Below, piece by piece: positions 29,167 to 38,696 of a stretch of DNA of 50,004 nt. The stretch lies in contig JAIXTT010000002.1 in NCBI GenBank assembly GCA_027483795.1, positions 1 through 50,004 on the forward strand, read 5' to 3'. The notes under the pieces are model-generated. The model ran no database searches. It was not told where the DNA came from and worked only from the letters and a program-made list of their open reading frames with translations. The stretch comes from Hyphomicrobiales bacterium. Lineage in GTDB: Bacteria; Pseudomonadota; Alphaproteobacteria; Rhizobiales; Beijerinckiaceae. Within the stretch, counting starts at the first letter, position 1. Each line of letters opens with the position of its first letter. The translations under genes were made by a program, and so were the position numbers.

Positions 29167-29973
29167 TCAGTGCGGCACGCCGAGATAGGCGTCGATCACG
29201 GACTGGTCCGCCGAGACCTCGGCGGGCGTGCCGTCCGCGATCTTGCGCCCGTATTCGAGCACGACGACGCGGTCCGACAGGTCCATCACGACGCCCATGT
29301 CGTGTTCGATCAGGGCGATGGTGGTGCCGTATTGGGCGCTGACTTCGAGGATGAAGCGGCTCATGTCCGCCTTCTCCTCGAGGTTCATGCCCGCCATCGG
29401 CTCGTCGAGCAGCAGCAGTTCCGGCTCCATCGCGAGCGCGCGACCGAGTTCGACGCGCTTCTGCAGGCCGTAGGGCAGCTTGCCGACGGGCGTTTTCCGG
29501 ATCGCCTGGATCTCGAGGAAGTCGATGATCTCTTCGACGAATTTCCGGTGCTCGATCTCCTCGCGCATCGCCGGGCCGTAGCGCAGGCATTGCCAGAAGA
29601 AGCCCTTGTTCATCTTGAGCGTGCGGCCCGCCATGATGTTGTCGAGCGTCGACATGCCCTTGAAGAGCGCGACGTTCTGGAAGGTGCGGGCGATGCCCTG
29701 CGAGGCCGCCACATAGGGGCGCATGCGCTTGCGGGCTTCGCCCTTGAAGGTGATCCGGCCCTGCTGCGGGTGATAGAAGCCGTTGATGACGTTGAGCATG
29801 GACGTCTTGCCCGCACCGTTCGGGCCGATGATCGCGCGGATCTCGCCCTTGCGGATGTCGAAGGAGACGTCCGTGATCGCCTTGACGCCGCCGAAGGCGA
29901 GCGAGACGCCTTCCACCGCGAGCAGCACGTCGCCCGCCATGATCCCCTGTCGTCCGTCTCCGGGCGCCCTCAT
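29167..29973 (-). CDS. livG: ABC transporter ATP-binding protein, LivG type
   Basis: 268 residues if the first ATG, overlapping the upstream synthetase stop as ATGA, is used; an ATG at 29940 (MAGDVLLAVEGVSLAFGG) would give 257 residues and also fits family length. Walker A IGPNGAGKTSMLNVINGF, signature LPYGLQKRVELGRALAMEP (the typical LSYGxQ variant of LivG) and Walker B LLLDEPMAGMN are clear. First ATPase of the importer. Confidence 0.94.
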   Translation of the reverse strand: MRAPGDGRQGIMAGDVLLAVEGVSLAFGGVKAITDVSFDIRKGEIRAIIGPNGAGKTSMLNVINGFYHPQQGRITFKGEARKRMRPYVAASQGIARTFQNVALFKGMSTLDNIMAGRTLKMNKGFFWQCLRYGPAMREEIEHRKFVEEIIDFLEIQAIRKTPVGKLPYGLQKRVELGRALAMEPELLLLDEPMAGMNLEEKADMSRFILEVSAQYGTTIALIEHDMGVVMDLSDRVVVLEYGRKIADGTPAEVSADQSVIDAYLGVPH

Positions 29974-31955
29974 GCCGCCTTCTCCGTCGCGCCCGTCTCG
30001 GCCGAGACGGGCCAGGTCCTGCAGTCGCGGATCTTCACCCGCGCGGAGATCACGCCCTTGCGGCCGTCCTCGAAGGTGACCTCGGTCGAAATGTCGGCTT
30101 CCGTCGCGCCGTCATAGAGCGCGTCGATCAGCGGGAGATACCGCTCGGCGATGAAGCCGCGACGCACCTTCTGCGTGCGCGTGAGTTCGCCGTCGTCGGC
30201 GTCCAGTTCCTTGTGCAGGATGAGGAAGCGCTTGATCTGGGCCCCGCCCATCATCGGTTCGGCGGCGAGCGAGCGGTTCACCTCCTCCACATGGGAGGCG
30301 ATCATCTCGTAGACCTGCGGATGGGCCGCGAGCTCCTGATAGGAGCCGTAGGACACGTTGTTCCGCTCCGCCCAGTTGCCGACGGCCGTGATGTCGATGT
30401 TGACGAAGCAGGTGACGAAGTCGCGCCCGTCGCCGAAGGCCACGACCTCCTTCACGTTCGGGAAGAACTTCAGCTTGTTCTCGACGTATTTCGGCGGGAA
30501 CAGCGCGCCCGTCGCCAAGCGGCCGACGTCCTTGGCGCGGTCGATGATCTTGAGATGGCCGGTGCCCGTCTCGAAGAAGCCGGCGTCGCCCGTCTTCACC
30601 CAGCCGTCGGACGTCATCGTCTCGGCCGTGCGTTCCTCGTCGCGGAAATAGCCGAGGAACATGCCGGGCGACTTGAACAGCACCTCGCCCGCTTCGGTGA
30701 TCTTCACCTCGACGTTCGGGGCGAGCGGGCCGACCGTGTCGGCGCGGATCTGCCCGTCGGGCTGGGCGGTCACATAGAGGAAGGCTTCGGTCTGGCCGTA
30801 GAGCTGCTTCAGATTGAGGCCGAGCGACCGGTAGAAGGAGAACAGTTCCGGCCCGATCGCCTCGCCGGCCGTGTAGCCGACGCGGATGCGCGAGAAGCCG
30901 AGCACGTTCTTGAGCGGGCCGTAGACGAGCAGTTCGCCCAGCGCATAGAGGAGCCGGCCCGAAAGCGGCACGCTCTCGCCGTTGAGGATCTTCTCGCCGT
31001 AGCGTTTGGCGACGTCGATGAAGGCGTGGAACATCTTCCGCTTGAGAAGGCCCGCATCCTCCATGCGGATCATCACGCGGGTGAGCAGGCTTTCATAGAC
31101 GCGCGGCGGCGCGAAATAGAAGGTCGGCCCGATCTCGCGGAGATCCTGCTGCACCGTCTCCGGGCTTTCCGGACAGGACATGCAGAAACCCGCGACGAGG
31201 CCCTGCGCGAAATTGAGATAGTGGTCGCCCACCCAGGCGAGCGGCAGATAGGCCAGCACCTCGTCGGTCTCGTCGAGCCGGTCGAAGACCACCGTGTCCG
31301 CGGCGGCGGCGATGCTGCGTTCCGCCGACAGCACGACGCCCTTCGAACGCCCCGTCGTGCCGGAGGTGTAGAGGATGATCGAGACGTCGGCGCCCTTGCC
31401 CTCGGCGATCGCGGCGTCGAGCGCGGCGCGGGCGGCGGGGACGGGGGCGAGCGCCTTGCGGCCGTCCTCGACGATCCCGTCGATCGCATGCAGGCGCGCA
31501 TGGTCGTAATCGCGCAGGCCGCGCTCTTCGTCGTAGAGGAGACCCTCGAGCGCGGGCAGGCGATCCGAGATCGAGAGGATCTTGTCGACCTGTTCCTGAA
31601 CCTCGACGGCGGCGAGCTTCACCTGCGCATGTTCGAGGACATAGGCCATCTCCTCGGCGACGGCGTCGGCATAGACGGGCACGGGGATCGCCCCGATGCA
31701 CTGGGCCGCGAGCATGGACCAATAGAGCTTGGGCCGGTTCGACCCGACGATCGCGATCGTCTCGCCGCGCCGCAGACCGAGTTGCAGCAGACCGTGGGCA
31801 TAGGCGCGGACGATCCCGTCGACCTCCTTCCAGGTCCAGGTCTGCCAGATGCCGAGATGCTTGTGCCGCATGGCCGCGCGGTCCCCGCGCAGCGCGGCGT
31901 TGCGGGCCAGCAGCTTCGGAAACGTGTCTTCGCGTCGAGCCGCGGTGTCGGCCAC
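29970..31955 (-). CDS. AMP-dependent acyl-CoA synthetase (long-chain fatty acid-CoA ligase family)
   Basis: 661 residues from a GTG start (VADTAARREDTFPKLLARNA), chosen because GGGGAGGG lies about five bases upstream and relatives begin just before DTFPKLL. The frame stays open for 63 codons more but that part looks non-coding. Activates a carboxylic acid to its CoA thioester through an acyl-adenylate. P-loop YTSGTTGRSKGVV (196-208), YGQTEAF, the TGD of WVKTGDAGFF and the hinge IIDRAKDV are visible. It is the first gene of the operon with livGHM, the binding protein, livF and the PaaK-like ligase, so import and activation are coupled. Confidence 0.92.
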   Translation of the reverse strand: MADTAARREDTFPKLLARNAALRGDRAAMRHKHLGIWQTWTWKEVDGIVRAYAHGLLQLGLRRGETIAIVGSNRPKLYWSMLAAQCIGAIPVPVYADAVAEEMAYVLEHAQVKLAAVEVQEQVDKILSISDRLPALEGLLYDEERGLRDYDHARLHAIDGIVEDGRKALAPVPAARAALDAAIAEGKGADVSIILYTSGTTGRSKGVVLSAERSIAAAADTVVFDRLDETDEVLAYLPLAWVGDHYLNFAQGLVAGFCMSCPESPETVQQDLREIGPTFYFAPPRVYESLLTRVMIRMEDAGLLKRKMFHAFIDVAKRYGEKILNGESVPLSGRLLYALGELLVYGPLKNVLGFSRIRVGYTAGEAIGPELFSFYRSLGLNLKQLYGQTEAFLYVTAQPDGQIRADTVGPLAPNVEVKITEAGEVLFKSPGMFLGYFRDEERTAETMTSDGWVKTGDAGFFETGTGHLKIIDRAKDVGRLATGALFPPKYVENKLKFFPNVKEVVAFGDGRDFVTCFVNIDITAVGNWAERNNVSYGSYQELAAHPQVYEMIASHVEEVNRSLAAEPMMGGAQIKRFLILHKELDADDGELTRTQKVRRGFIAERYLPLIDALYDGATEADISTEVTFEDGRKGVISARVKIRDCRTWPVSAETGATEKAA

Positions 31956-32201
31956 TGCGCCCTCCCCTTCGGCGGCCGGAGCCGCCCCGTATCCTCTCCC
32001 TGCCGCGCGGCCCTCTTTCGGGGCCGTCGTCGGTCCGGATCGCCGCGTCGCCGCGAAAGATCCGTCATGCAAGAAACTAATTCCGGCTCCGCGCTGCGCA
32101 CAAGGCGGATTTTCGTCCGTCGGCGTCGACGGGGACACCGCCATTGGTCGCAGATCGGTGCGGGGATGCGCGGAACGGGGTTCCCCGGCGGCCCGTGGGC
32201 G

Positions 32202-35200
32202 TCACTCGGCGGCGAGGGCGCCGGGCGGCTCCCGCACCGTCCTGAAGCGTTCGAGCAGTTCCGCCTGCGCGGCCTCGGCCTCGGCGATATGGCGCTCCTT
32301 GACGTGCCCGAAGCCGCGGATCCGTTCGGGAACCGAGGCGAGCGCGACGGCGAGCGCGTGATTGTCGGGCGTGAGCCCCTCGAGGATCTCGGCGATCAGG
32401 GCTTCGTAATCGGCGATGAGCCGGCGCTCGGTCCGCCGTTCGTGGGTCATGCCGAAAAGGTCGAGCGGAGTGCCGCGGACGCGCCGCAGCGCGGCCAGGA
32501 GTTTGAACGCCTTCATCATCCAAGGCCCGAAGGTCGTCTTCACCGGGTTCCCCCGGGCGTCGCGGCGACCGAGGAACGGCGGGGCGAGATGGAATTCGAA
32601 GCGCATGTCGCCCTCGAAGGTCGCGGCGACCTGTGCGGCGAAGGCTCCGTCGGCGTAGAGCCGCGCGACTTCATACTCGTCCTTCACGGCCATGAGCTTG
32701 AAGGCGTAGCGGAGGACGGCCTCGGCGAGCGCGTCGGACCCGGGGACGCGGGCGGCTTCGACCGCCTTCACGCGTTCGACGAGCGCACGATAGCGATCGG
32801 CATAGGCGCGGTCCTGATAGGCGACGAGGAAGTCGACCCGACGCGCCAGACGCTCCTCGGGCGAACGGGAGAGCTCGCGGACATCGGTCGGCGCGAGCGC
32901 GGGCGCGACCATGGCCTCGACCGCCTTCTGGTCGAGCGCGGCGCGCCGCCCCCAGGCGAAGGCCGCCTTGTTCATGGCCACCGCCTCGCCGTTGAGTTCG
33001 ATGGCCCTGACGATCGCCGCCGAGGAGAGCGGAACCTTTCCGCGCTGGAAGGCGAAGCCGAGGACGAACATGTTGGCGGCGATGGCATTGCCCATCAGCG
33101 CCGTCGCGAGGGCGGTCGCGTCGACGAAGGCGACGCCGTCGCGGCCCGCGGCCGTCAGCAGCGCCCGTTTGATGCGCTCGGTCGGCAGGGAGAAATCGGC
33201 GTCGCGGGTGAAGTCGCCGGGCATCACTTCGGCGGTGTTGGCGACGACGAAGGAGCCCTTGCGCAGGCCCGCCAGCACTTTGCGCGTGCCGGAGACGACG
33301 AGATCGCAGCCGAGGACGAGATCGGCTTCGCCCGCCGAAACGCGGATGGCGTGGATGTCCTCGGGCCGCGCCGCGAGCTTGACGTGGCTGTAGACCGCGC
33401 CGCCCTTCTGCGCGAGGCCCGCCATGTCGATCATGCCGCAGCCGCGGCCTTCGAGATGGGCGGCCATGCCGAGGATCGCGCCGATGGTGACGACGCCCGT
33501 GCCGCCCACGCCCGTGACGATGATCCCGTAAGGATGCGCGCCGAGCGGCTCGTGCGCGGGTTCGGGCAGATCGCCGGGACCGTCGGCCCCGAGCGGCGCG
33601 ATCCGTTTCGGCTTGGCGCCGTGCACGGTCACGAAGGAGGGGCAGAAGCCCTCCGTGCAGGAGAAGTCCTTGTTGCAGTTCGACTGGTCGATGCGCCGCT
33701 TGCGGCCGAACTCGGTCTCGACGGGCTGGATCGAGACGCAATTCGACTTCACGCCGCAATCGCCGCAGCCCTCGCAGACGAGCTCGTTGATGATGACGCG
33801 CTTGTCGGGATCGGGGAACTCGCCGCGTTTGCGCCGCCGCCGCTTCTCGGCCGCGCAGGTCTGGTCGTAGATCAGCCCCGTGACGCCGGGCGTCGAGGCG
33901 AGATCGCGCTGGACCTCGTCGATCTCGCTGCGGTGATGGAAGGTGATGCCCGCGGGCCATTCGGTGCCGGGGGGATATTTGAAGGGCTCGTCCGAGACGA
34001 GCGCGAGGCGCTTGACCCCTTCGGCGGCGAGCTGGCGCGCCACCGCGTCGACCGTGAGGCCGCCCTCGTGCCGCTGCCCGCCCGTCATGGCGACGGCGTC
34101 GTTGTAGAGCACCTTGTAGGTCATGTTCACGCCGCTCGCGACCGCATAGCGGACCGCGAGCACGCCGGAATGGTTGTAGGTGCCGTCGCCGAGGTTCTGG
34201 AAGACGTGACCGCGGACGGAGAAGGCGGATTCGCCCACCCAGTTCGCGCCTTCGCCGCCCATCTGCGTGAAGCCGTCGGTCGAGCGATCCATCCATTGCG
34301 CCATGTAATGGCAGCCGATGCCCGCATAGGCGCGCGCGCCCTCCGGAACGACGGTCGAGGAATTGTGCGGACAGCCCGAGCAGAAATGCGGGGTCCGGAC
34401 GGCGACGTCCGCGGTGGCGGCGAGCACCCGCTGCGCCTCGCGCAGCCGCGCGACGCGGGCCGCGAGGTCCTCGTCGGAGACGTAGCGGAGCAGTCTTTCG
34501 CCGATCGCGATCGCGACGTCGTTGGGGTCGAGCGCGCCCTTGACCGGGAAGAGCCAATTGCCCGCCTCGTCCTTCTTGCCGACGCAGATCGGCTGGCTCG
34601 CGGTGCCGTAGAGTTCTTCGCGCAGCTGCACTTCGACGAGGGAGCGCTTTTCCTCGACGACGACGATCATGTCGAGGCCCTTGGCGAAGGCCTTCAGGCC
34701 CTCGGGTTCGAGCGGCCAAGGGCAGCCGATCTTGTAGAGCCTGAGCCCGACGGCGTTCGCGCGGACCTCGTCGATGCCGAGATCGTCGAGAGCCTGACGG
34801 ACGTCGAGATAGCTTTTGCCGACCGTGATGACGCCGATCTTCGCGTTCGGCCCGCCCGAGGTCACGATGCGGTTGATCGGGTTGGCGCGCAGGAAGGCGA
34901 GCATCGCGTCGCGCTTGTAGTCCTGCAGGCGGGCTTCCATCTCGAGGATGCCGTCGCCGCGCCGGATGTTGAGCCCGCCGGGGGGCATGGCGAAATCGGT
35001 CGGCGTCCTGAAGGAGACGCGGTCGAGCGAGCCGTCGACCACCGCGGTCGATTCCACCGTGTCCTTGACCGCCTTGAGGCCGACCCAGACGCCGCACCAA
35101 CGGCTCATCGCATAGCCGTAAAGGCCGTAGTCGAGGATCTCCTGGACGCCCGCCGGGCTCAGCACCGGCATCATCACGTCCACGAAATGGAATTCGGACT

Positions 35201-35687
35201 GATGCGCGGTGGTGGAGGATTCCGCGGTGTGGTCGTCGCCCATGATGGCGAGCACGCCGCCGTGCGGGGAGGTGCCCGCCATGTTCGCGTGGCGGAACAC
35301 GTCGCCTGAACGGTCGACGCCCGGGCCCTTGCCGTACCAGAGGGCGAAGACGCCGTCGTATCTGCCTTCGCCGCGCATCTCGGCCTGCTGCGAGCCCCAA
35401 CAGGCCGTGGCGGCGAGTTCCTCGTTGATGCCGGGCTTGAAGACGATGTTGCGCAGCTCGACGAGCTTGCGCCCGTTGAGCAGTCCCTAATCGAGCGCGC
35501 CGATGGGGGAGCCGCGATAGCCGGAGACGAAGCCCGCGGTGTTCAGCCCGGCGCGGCGGTCGCGCTCGTGCTGCATGAGCAGCATGCGGATGATCGCCTG
35601 CGTGCCGGTGATGAAGATCCTGTCCTTGGACGGATCATATTTGTCGTCGAGAGCGACGTCGCGAAGCCGTGCCGTCTCGGCCGCCAT
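32202..35687 (-). pseudogene. Indolepyruvate ferredoxin oxidoreductase (IorAB-type fusion), interrupted by an in-frame amber codon
   Basis: Read through one stop, the frame encodes 1161 residues, the normal length for this fused thiamine-diphosphate enzyme, which turns aryl pyruvates such as indolepyruvate into aryl-acetyl-CoA with reduction of ferredoxin. The start MAAETARLRDVALDD has GGGGGAG upstream. Codon 67 (35489-35487) is TAG within SPIGALD-stop-GLLNGRKL, where homologues have Gln (CAG), so a single C-to-T change explains it; no frame shift occurs. After it the sequence is fully conserved: WYGKGPGVDRSGDVFRHANM, HFCSGCPHN, cysteine-rich VCEGCGDCGVKSNC and CNKDFSCTEGFCPS, VTGVGGTGVVTIG. 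A restart at the ATG at 35378 would lose 103 residues of the thiamine domain. Either a recent nonsense mutation or a sequence error; see findings. Confidence 0.9.
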
Positions 35688-35759
35688 GGCGGTTCTCCCC
35701 CGGTCGTCGCCGCATTGAACGCGGTGGTCCCTGCGGGACTCTTCGTACGACTTTTTTAC

Positions 35760-35774
35760 GTCAGCAAGGCTGAC
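35760..35774. promoter_or_regulatory. Small palindrome in the divergent promoter region of the oxidoreductase and DUF1007 genes
   Basis: GTCAGC-AAG-GCTGAC preceded on the + strand by CTTTTTTAC. It lies about 73 bases upstream of the oxidoreductase start and 133 bases before the DUF1007 start, in the most AT-rich part of the gap. Operator for an unknown regulator is possible. Confidence 0.35.
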
Positions 35775-35906
35775 ATGAGGGAAGAGGGGCGTCAACGCGC
35801 CCGATCGCGCAAACCGCTTCCGCCGAAATTCCGCCGAACTCATCCGCGAGATGCGGATCGGTCGCGTCGATGCTACGATTCGCGGCCCTGCTTCGGAAGG
35901 AACGAC

Positions 35907-36533
35907 ATGCGGTTTCGCGCTCCGATCATCGCCGTTCTGGCCTGTCTCTGGACGCTTCCGGCGCTCGCGCATCCGCATGTCTGGGTGAAGGCCGCGGCGG
36001 AAGTGATCTATGCGGCCGACGGCAGGGTGACGGGCGTCAAGCATCGCTGGAGCTTCGACGAGGCCTATTCGAGCTTCGCCACCCAAGGGCTCGGCAAGAA
36101 CGGCAAGCCGCCGACGCGCGAGGATCTCGCGGAACTCGCCAAGCTCAACACCGAATCCCTCGTCGAATTCGACTATTTCACCGTCATGCGGGTCGACGGC
36201 CGCAAGCAGCTCTTCGGCGCGCCGCGGGATTACCGGCTCGACTACGAGAACGGCACGCTGGTGCTCACCTTCACGCTGCCGCTGACCGCGCCCGCCAAGG
36301 CGTCCCGCGCCCTCGGGCTCGAAGTCTATGATCCGACATGGTTCGTCTCCTTCACCTTCGTCGAGACCGATGCGGTGAAGGCCCGCGACGGCTGCAGCGT
36401 CACCGTGACGCGGCCGAAGCCGCCGGAGACGATGCAGACGCAGAGCCTGAGCGAGAGCTTCTTCTCCTCCCTCTCCCCCAATTCCGATTTCGGCCTGCAA
36501 TTCGCCAACCGCGCCGTGATCGCCTGCCCGTGA
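35907..36533 (+). CDS. DUF1007 family exported protein, partner of a Ni/Co transporter
   Basis: 208 residues. The ATG giving MRFRAPIIAVLACLW has GGAAGGAA upstream; the frame open before it is not used. A signal peptide ends near ALAHPHVWVKA (cleavage around residue 21), and the mature N-terminus starts with the HPHVW pattern of DUF1007 proteins, whose histidines may bind metal. Other family features: GVKHRWSFDEAYSSFATQGL and FDYFTVMRVDGR. Two cysteines (RDGCSV, VIACP). DUF1007 genes almost always sit beside NicO-type transporters, as here (ten-base gap). Periplasmic metal handling is inferred. Confidence 0.9.
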   Translation: MRFRAPIIAVLACLWTLPALAHPHVWVKAAAEVIYAADGRVTGVKHRWSFDEAYSSFATQGLGKNGKPPTREDLAELAKLNTESLVEFDYFTVMRVDGRKQLFGAPRDYRLDYENGTLVLTFTLPLTAPAKASRALGLEVYDPTWFVSFTFVETDAVKARDGCSVTVTRPKPPETMQTQSLSESFFSSLSPNSDFGLQFANRAVIACP

Positions 36534-36543
36534 GCGCCGCAAG

Positions 36544-37647
36544 ATGACCGACGCCGCCGTTCCCGCCCGCAAGCCCGCTCCCGCTCGACTGATGCGGACG
36601 CTCGCGATCGCCGCGGCGGCGCTGCTCGCGGTGGTGCTGATCGGCGCGGCGGCGGGCGCGCTGTTCGGCTTCGGCGCAGCGCCCGTACCCGCGCCGCGCA
36701 ATCCGTTCGGCGTCGGCCTGCGCGAGGGCGGGACCGCCGGGAACGGCCTCGTCGCCTGGATCTTCGACGTGCAGAGCGCCTTCTCCCGCGCGATGACGGG
36801 GGCGCTGCGGGCGTTGAAGACGGAGGGCGGCGCGGCGTGGTCGCTGGTCGCGCTCGCCTTCGCCTATGGCGTGTTCCATGCGGCGGGCCCGGGCCACGGC
36901 AAGGCGGTCGTGGCCTCCTATGTTCTGGCGAGCGAGCGGGCGCTGATGCGCGGCCTGCGGATCTCCTTCGCCGCCGCGATGCTGCAGGCGACGGTGGCGG
37001 TGGCGCTCGTCTCGGTGCTCGCCCTGATCTTCGCGGCGACGGCGCGGACGATGACGCAGGTCGCGGGCTGGATCGAGACCGCGAGCTTCGCCGCCGTCGC
37101 GGCGGTGGGCGCGGTCCTGCTGTGGCGGAAGGCGGGAAGTCTCGGCGACCTCGTCGCGGCGCGGAAGGACGCGGCGGCGCTGGCGCATGCGCATGACCAC
37201 GGGCACGCGCATCATCACCACGCGCACGATCACGCGCATCATCATCACCACCACCATCACGATCACGGGCATGCGGCCGATTGCGGCTGCGGCCATTCCC
37301 ATGCGCCGGTCGTGGCCGAGAACGCGCCGCTGCGCGAGGCGGCGGGCGCGGTGCTCGCGGCGGGCCTGCGGCCCTGTTCGGGCGCGATCGTCGTGCTCGT
37401 CTTCGCGCTGTCGCAGGGACTTTACGTCTGGGGCGTGGTCGCGGCCTTCGCGATGGGCCTCGGCGTGGCGATCACCACGGGGGCGCTCGCCTCCTTGGCG
37501 GTGCTCGCCAAGGCGGGCGCGCGGCGGCTTGCGGGGGGCGAGGAGAGCCCGCGCGCGATCCTTGCGGTCCGGTCGCTCGAAACCGCCGCCGCGGCGGCCG
37601 TTCTGGCCTTGGGCGCATCGCTGCTGCTGGGATCGGCCGCGGCCTGA
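36544..37647 (+). CDS. NicO/RcnA-family nickel/cobalt transporter with His-rich loop
   Basis: 367 residues with six to seven predicted membrane helices. N-terminal helix about 18-45; HAAGPGHGKAVVASYVL (112-128) is the conserved family motif in which His and Gly-His-Gly-Lys line the metal path. A cytoplasmic loop at 214-254 contains about 22 histidines including eight in a row, ending in DCGCGHSHAP, a plausible metal store or sensor. The second half starts GLRPCSGAIVVLVFAL (274-289), also a family signature. With the DUF1007 partner it moves Ni2+ or Co2+. It ends nine bases from the end of the cobalt-type nitrile hydratase operon on the other strand, so cobalt supply is an attractive role; direction of transport is not decided by the sequence. 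Confidence 0.9.
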   Translation: MTDAAVPARKPAPARLMRTLAIAAAALLAVVLIGAAAGALFGFGAAPVPAPRNPFGVGLREGGTAGNGLVAWIFDVQSAFSRAMTGALRALKTEGGAAWSLVALAFAYGVFHAAGPGHGKAVVASYVLASERALMRGLRISFAAAMLQATVAVALVSVLALIFAATARTMTQVAGWIETASFAAVAAVGAVLLWRKAGSLGDLVAARKDAAALAHAHDHGHAHHHHAHDHAHHHHHHHHDHGHAADCGCGHSHAPVVAENAPLREAAGAVLAAGLRPCSGAIVVLVFALSQGLYVWGVVAAFAMGLGVAITTGALASLAVLAKAGARRLAGGEESPRAILAVRSLETAAAAAVLALGASLLLGSAAA

Positions 37648-37656
37648 GGGCCGTCG

Positions 37657-38034
37657 TCAGGACGTCCCGGCGGGATCGTTCGCGAGATCGATCGGGCTGC
37701 CGTGCGGCGTCGCCCGGGCGGCGCGGTCCCAAGCGTCGCGGAGGCGATGCAGCCGCTCCTGCGTGGCCGCGCCCTTGCGCACCACGAGCTTTTCCAGCGT
37801 GGCGAGCCAATGGGCGTAATAGGTCTCGCCCGTATCCGGATCGCCCGCGGCCTGCGCCTCGCGGATCGTGCCCGACAGCGCCTCCGCCCATTCCGGCCAG
37901 GTGAACAATCCGCGCTCGTGCAGCGCGAGCGCCATGGCGAAGGCCTGCGCCTCCCACGGCTCGCGGAACACCGGCCCCGTCGCGTCGCAGGGGATGGTCG
38001 GGACGGCGGCGAGCGCAGCGGCGGCGGCGCTCAT
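37657..38034 (-). CDS. Nitrile hydratase accessory protein (activator, P14K-like)
   Basis: 125 residues. The ATG giving [17 protein letters not shown] overlaps the beta-subunit stop as ATGA. Family features: FREPWEAQAFAMALALHERGLFTWPEWAEALS and YYAHWLATLEKLVVRKG, which resemble the N-terminal half of the beta subunit. Such activators carry the alpha subunit and exchange it to deliver the cobalt centre. No frame extension upstream is needed. Third gene of the operon alpha-beta-activator, the order known from several cobalt-type enzymes. Confidence 0.9.
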   Translation of the reverse strand: MSAAAAALAAVPTIPCDATGPVFREPWEAQAFAMALALHERGLFTWPEWAEALSGTIREAQAAGDPDTGETYYAHWLATLEKLVVRKGAATQERLHRLRDAWDRAARATPHGSPIDLANDPAGTS

Positions 38035-38696
38035 GCCGAGGCCTCCAGATAGGGCTCCCAACAGTCGACCATCACTTCGAGATCGGGCTCCGCGTCCGGA
38101 CCCCAGAGTTCGCGGCCCGTGAAGCGCACGCCGTAGCACCATTGCGGGCGCTCGCCGAGGCCGTGGGCGTTGGTGTCGGGATAGGCGAAGACGCCGTGGA
38201 CGGCGACGACGGTCCCCGTCTTGCCGCGGGCGTAGCGCGGCAGGCGCGTATGGCCGCGCGGATGCATCACCTTCGTCCGCACGACGTCGCCCGGGGCGAA
38301 GCGGGCGGGCGCGGTCTGCGGCCGGTCATAGGGCGAGCCGTTCGCAAGCGCCTTCGCCGCCGCGGCGGCGTCGGCGCGGGGCTTCCTCGTCGGGACGGGA
38401 GGCAGCAGCGCCCTCCCCGCGGTGAGTTCCTCGGCCGTGACCATGCCGCGCGCGGCGAGCATCTTGGCGAGCGCCTTGGTCCAGATCTCGTAATAGCTCG
38501 AGGTCAGATATTCGCCCGGCGGCAGCGTCTCGCGCGCATGTCGGCCCATGTCGAGATTCCACTCGCCGAGCGCGGCCGAGGCGAGCGTGATCGCGAGCGC
38601 GCGCTTCTCCCATTCGCCGTGAAAGACCGGTTCGTCGCTTTCCGGCCGGACGGGGCCGAAGCCCATCATGCCGCCGAGATCCTGAGCGCCGTTCAT
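38031..38696 (-). CDS. nthB: Nitrile hydratase subunit beta
   Basis: 221 residues, start overlapping the alpha stop as ATGA. N-terminus [19 protein letters not shown] and [16 protein letters not shown] are diagnostic; the middle has [17 protein letters not shown], and the C-terminal SH3-like barrel has [26 protein letters not shown] and [14 protein letters not shown]. The subunit completes the active site and supplies the arginines that contact the oxidised cysteines of the alpha subunit. Cytosolic heterotetramer expected. Confidence 0.95.
   Translation of the reverse strand: MNGAQDLGGMMGFGPVRPESDEPVFHGEWEKRALAITLASAALGEWNLDMGRHARETLPPGEYLTSSYYEIWTKALAKMLAARGMVTAEELTAGRALLPPVPTRKPRADAAAAAKALANGSPYDRPQTAPARFAPGDVVRTKVMHPRGHTRLPRYARGKTGTVVAVHGVFAYPDTNAHGLGERPQWCYGVRFTGRELWGPDAEPDLEVMVDCWEPYLEASA

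Noticed and set aside
31956-32144. N-terminal extension of the acyl-CoA synthetase from an ATG at 32144
   Set aside because: The extra 63 codons show no family similarity, and a GTG with a strong GGGGAGGG site matches the family start.
30213-35309. A 1698-codon open frame on the + strand opposite the acyl-CoA synthetase and oxidoreductase genes
   Set aside because: It is an antisense shadow caused by strong G/C at third codon positions of the real - strand genes. Its composition (Arg, Asp, His, Gly) has no domain resemblance, while the - strand shows clear catalytic motifs throughout.
35378-35380. ATG as the real start of the indolepyruvate oxidoreductase
   Set aside because: It would drop 103 conserved residues, and the conserved N-terminus with ribosome site is present upstream in the same frame; the amber codon is the simpler explanation.
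35487-35489. Amber codon read as pyrrolysine or another recoded residue
   Set aside because: prmC and ptsP end in TAG, RF1 is present, homologues have Gln, and no special downstream structure is apparent.
37190-37275. CAC/CAT-rich tract in the transporter as a possible tandem repeat array
   Set aside because: It is in frame and codes for the His-rich loop expected in this transporter family; no spacer-repeat regularity is present.
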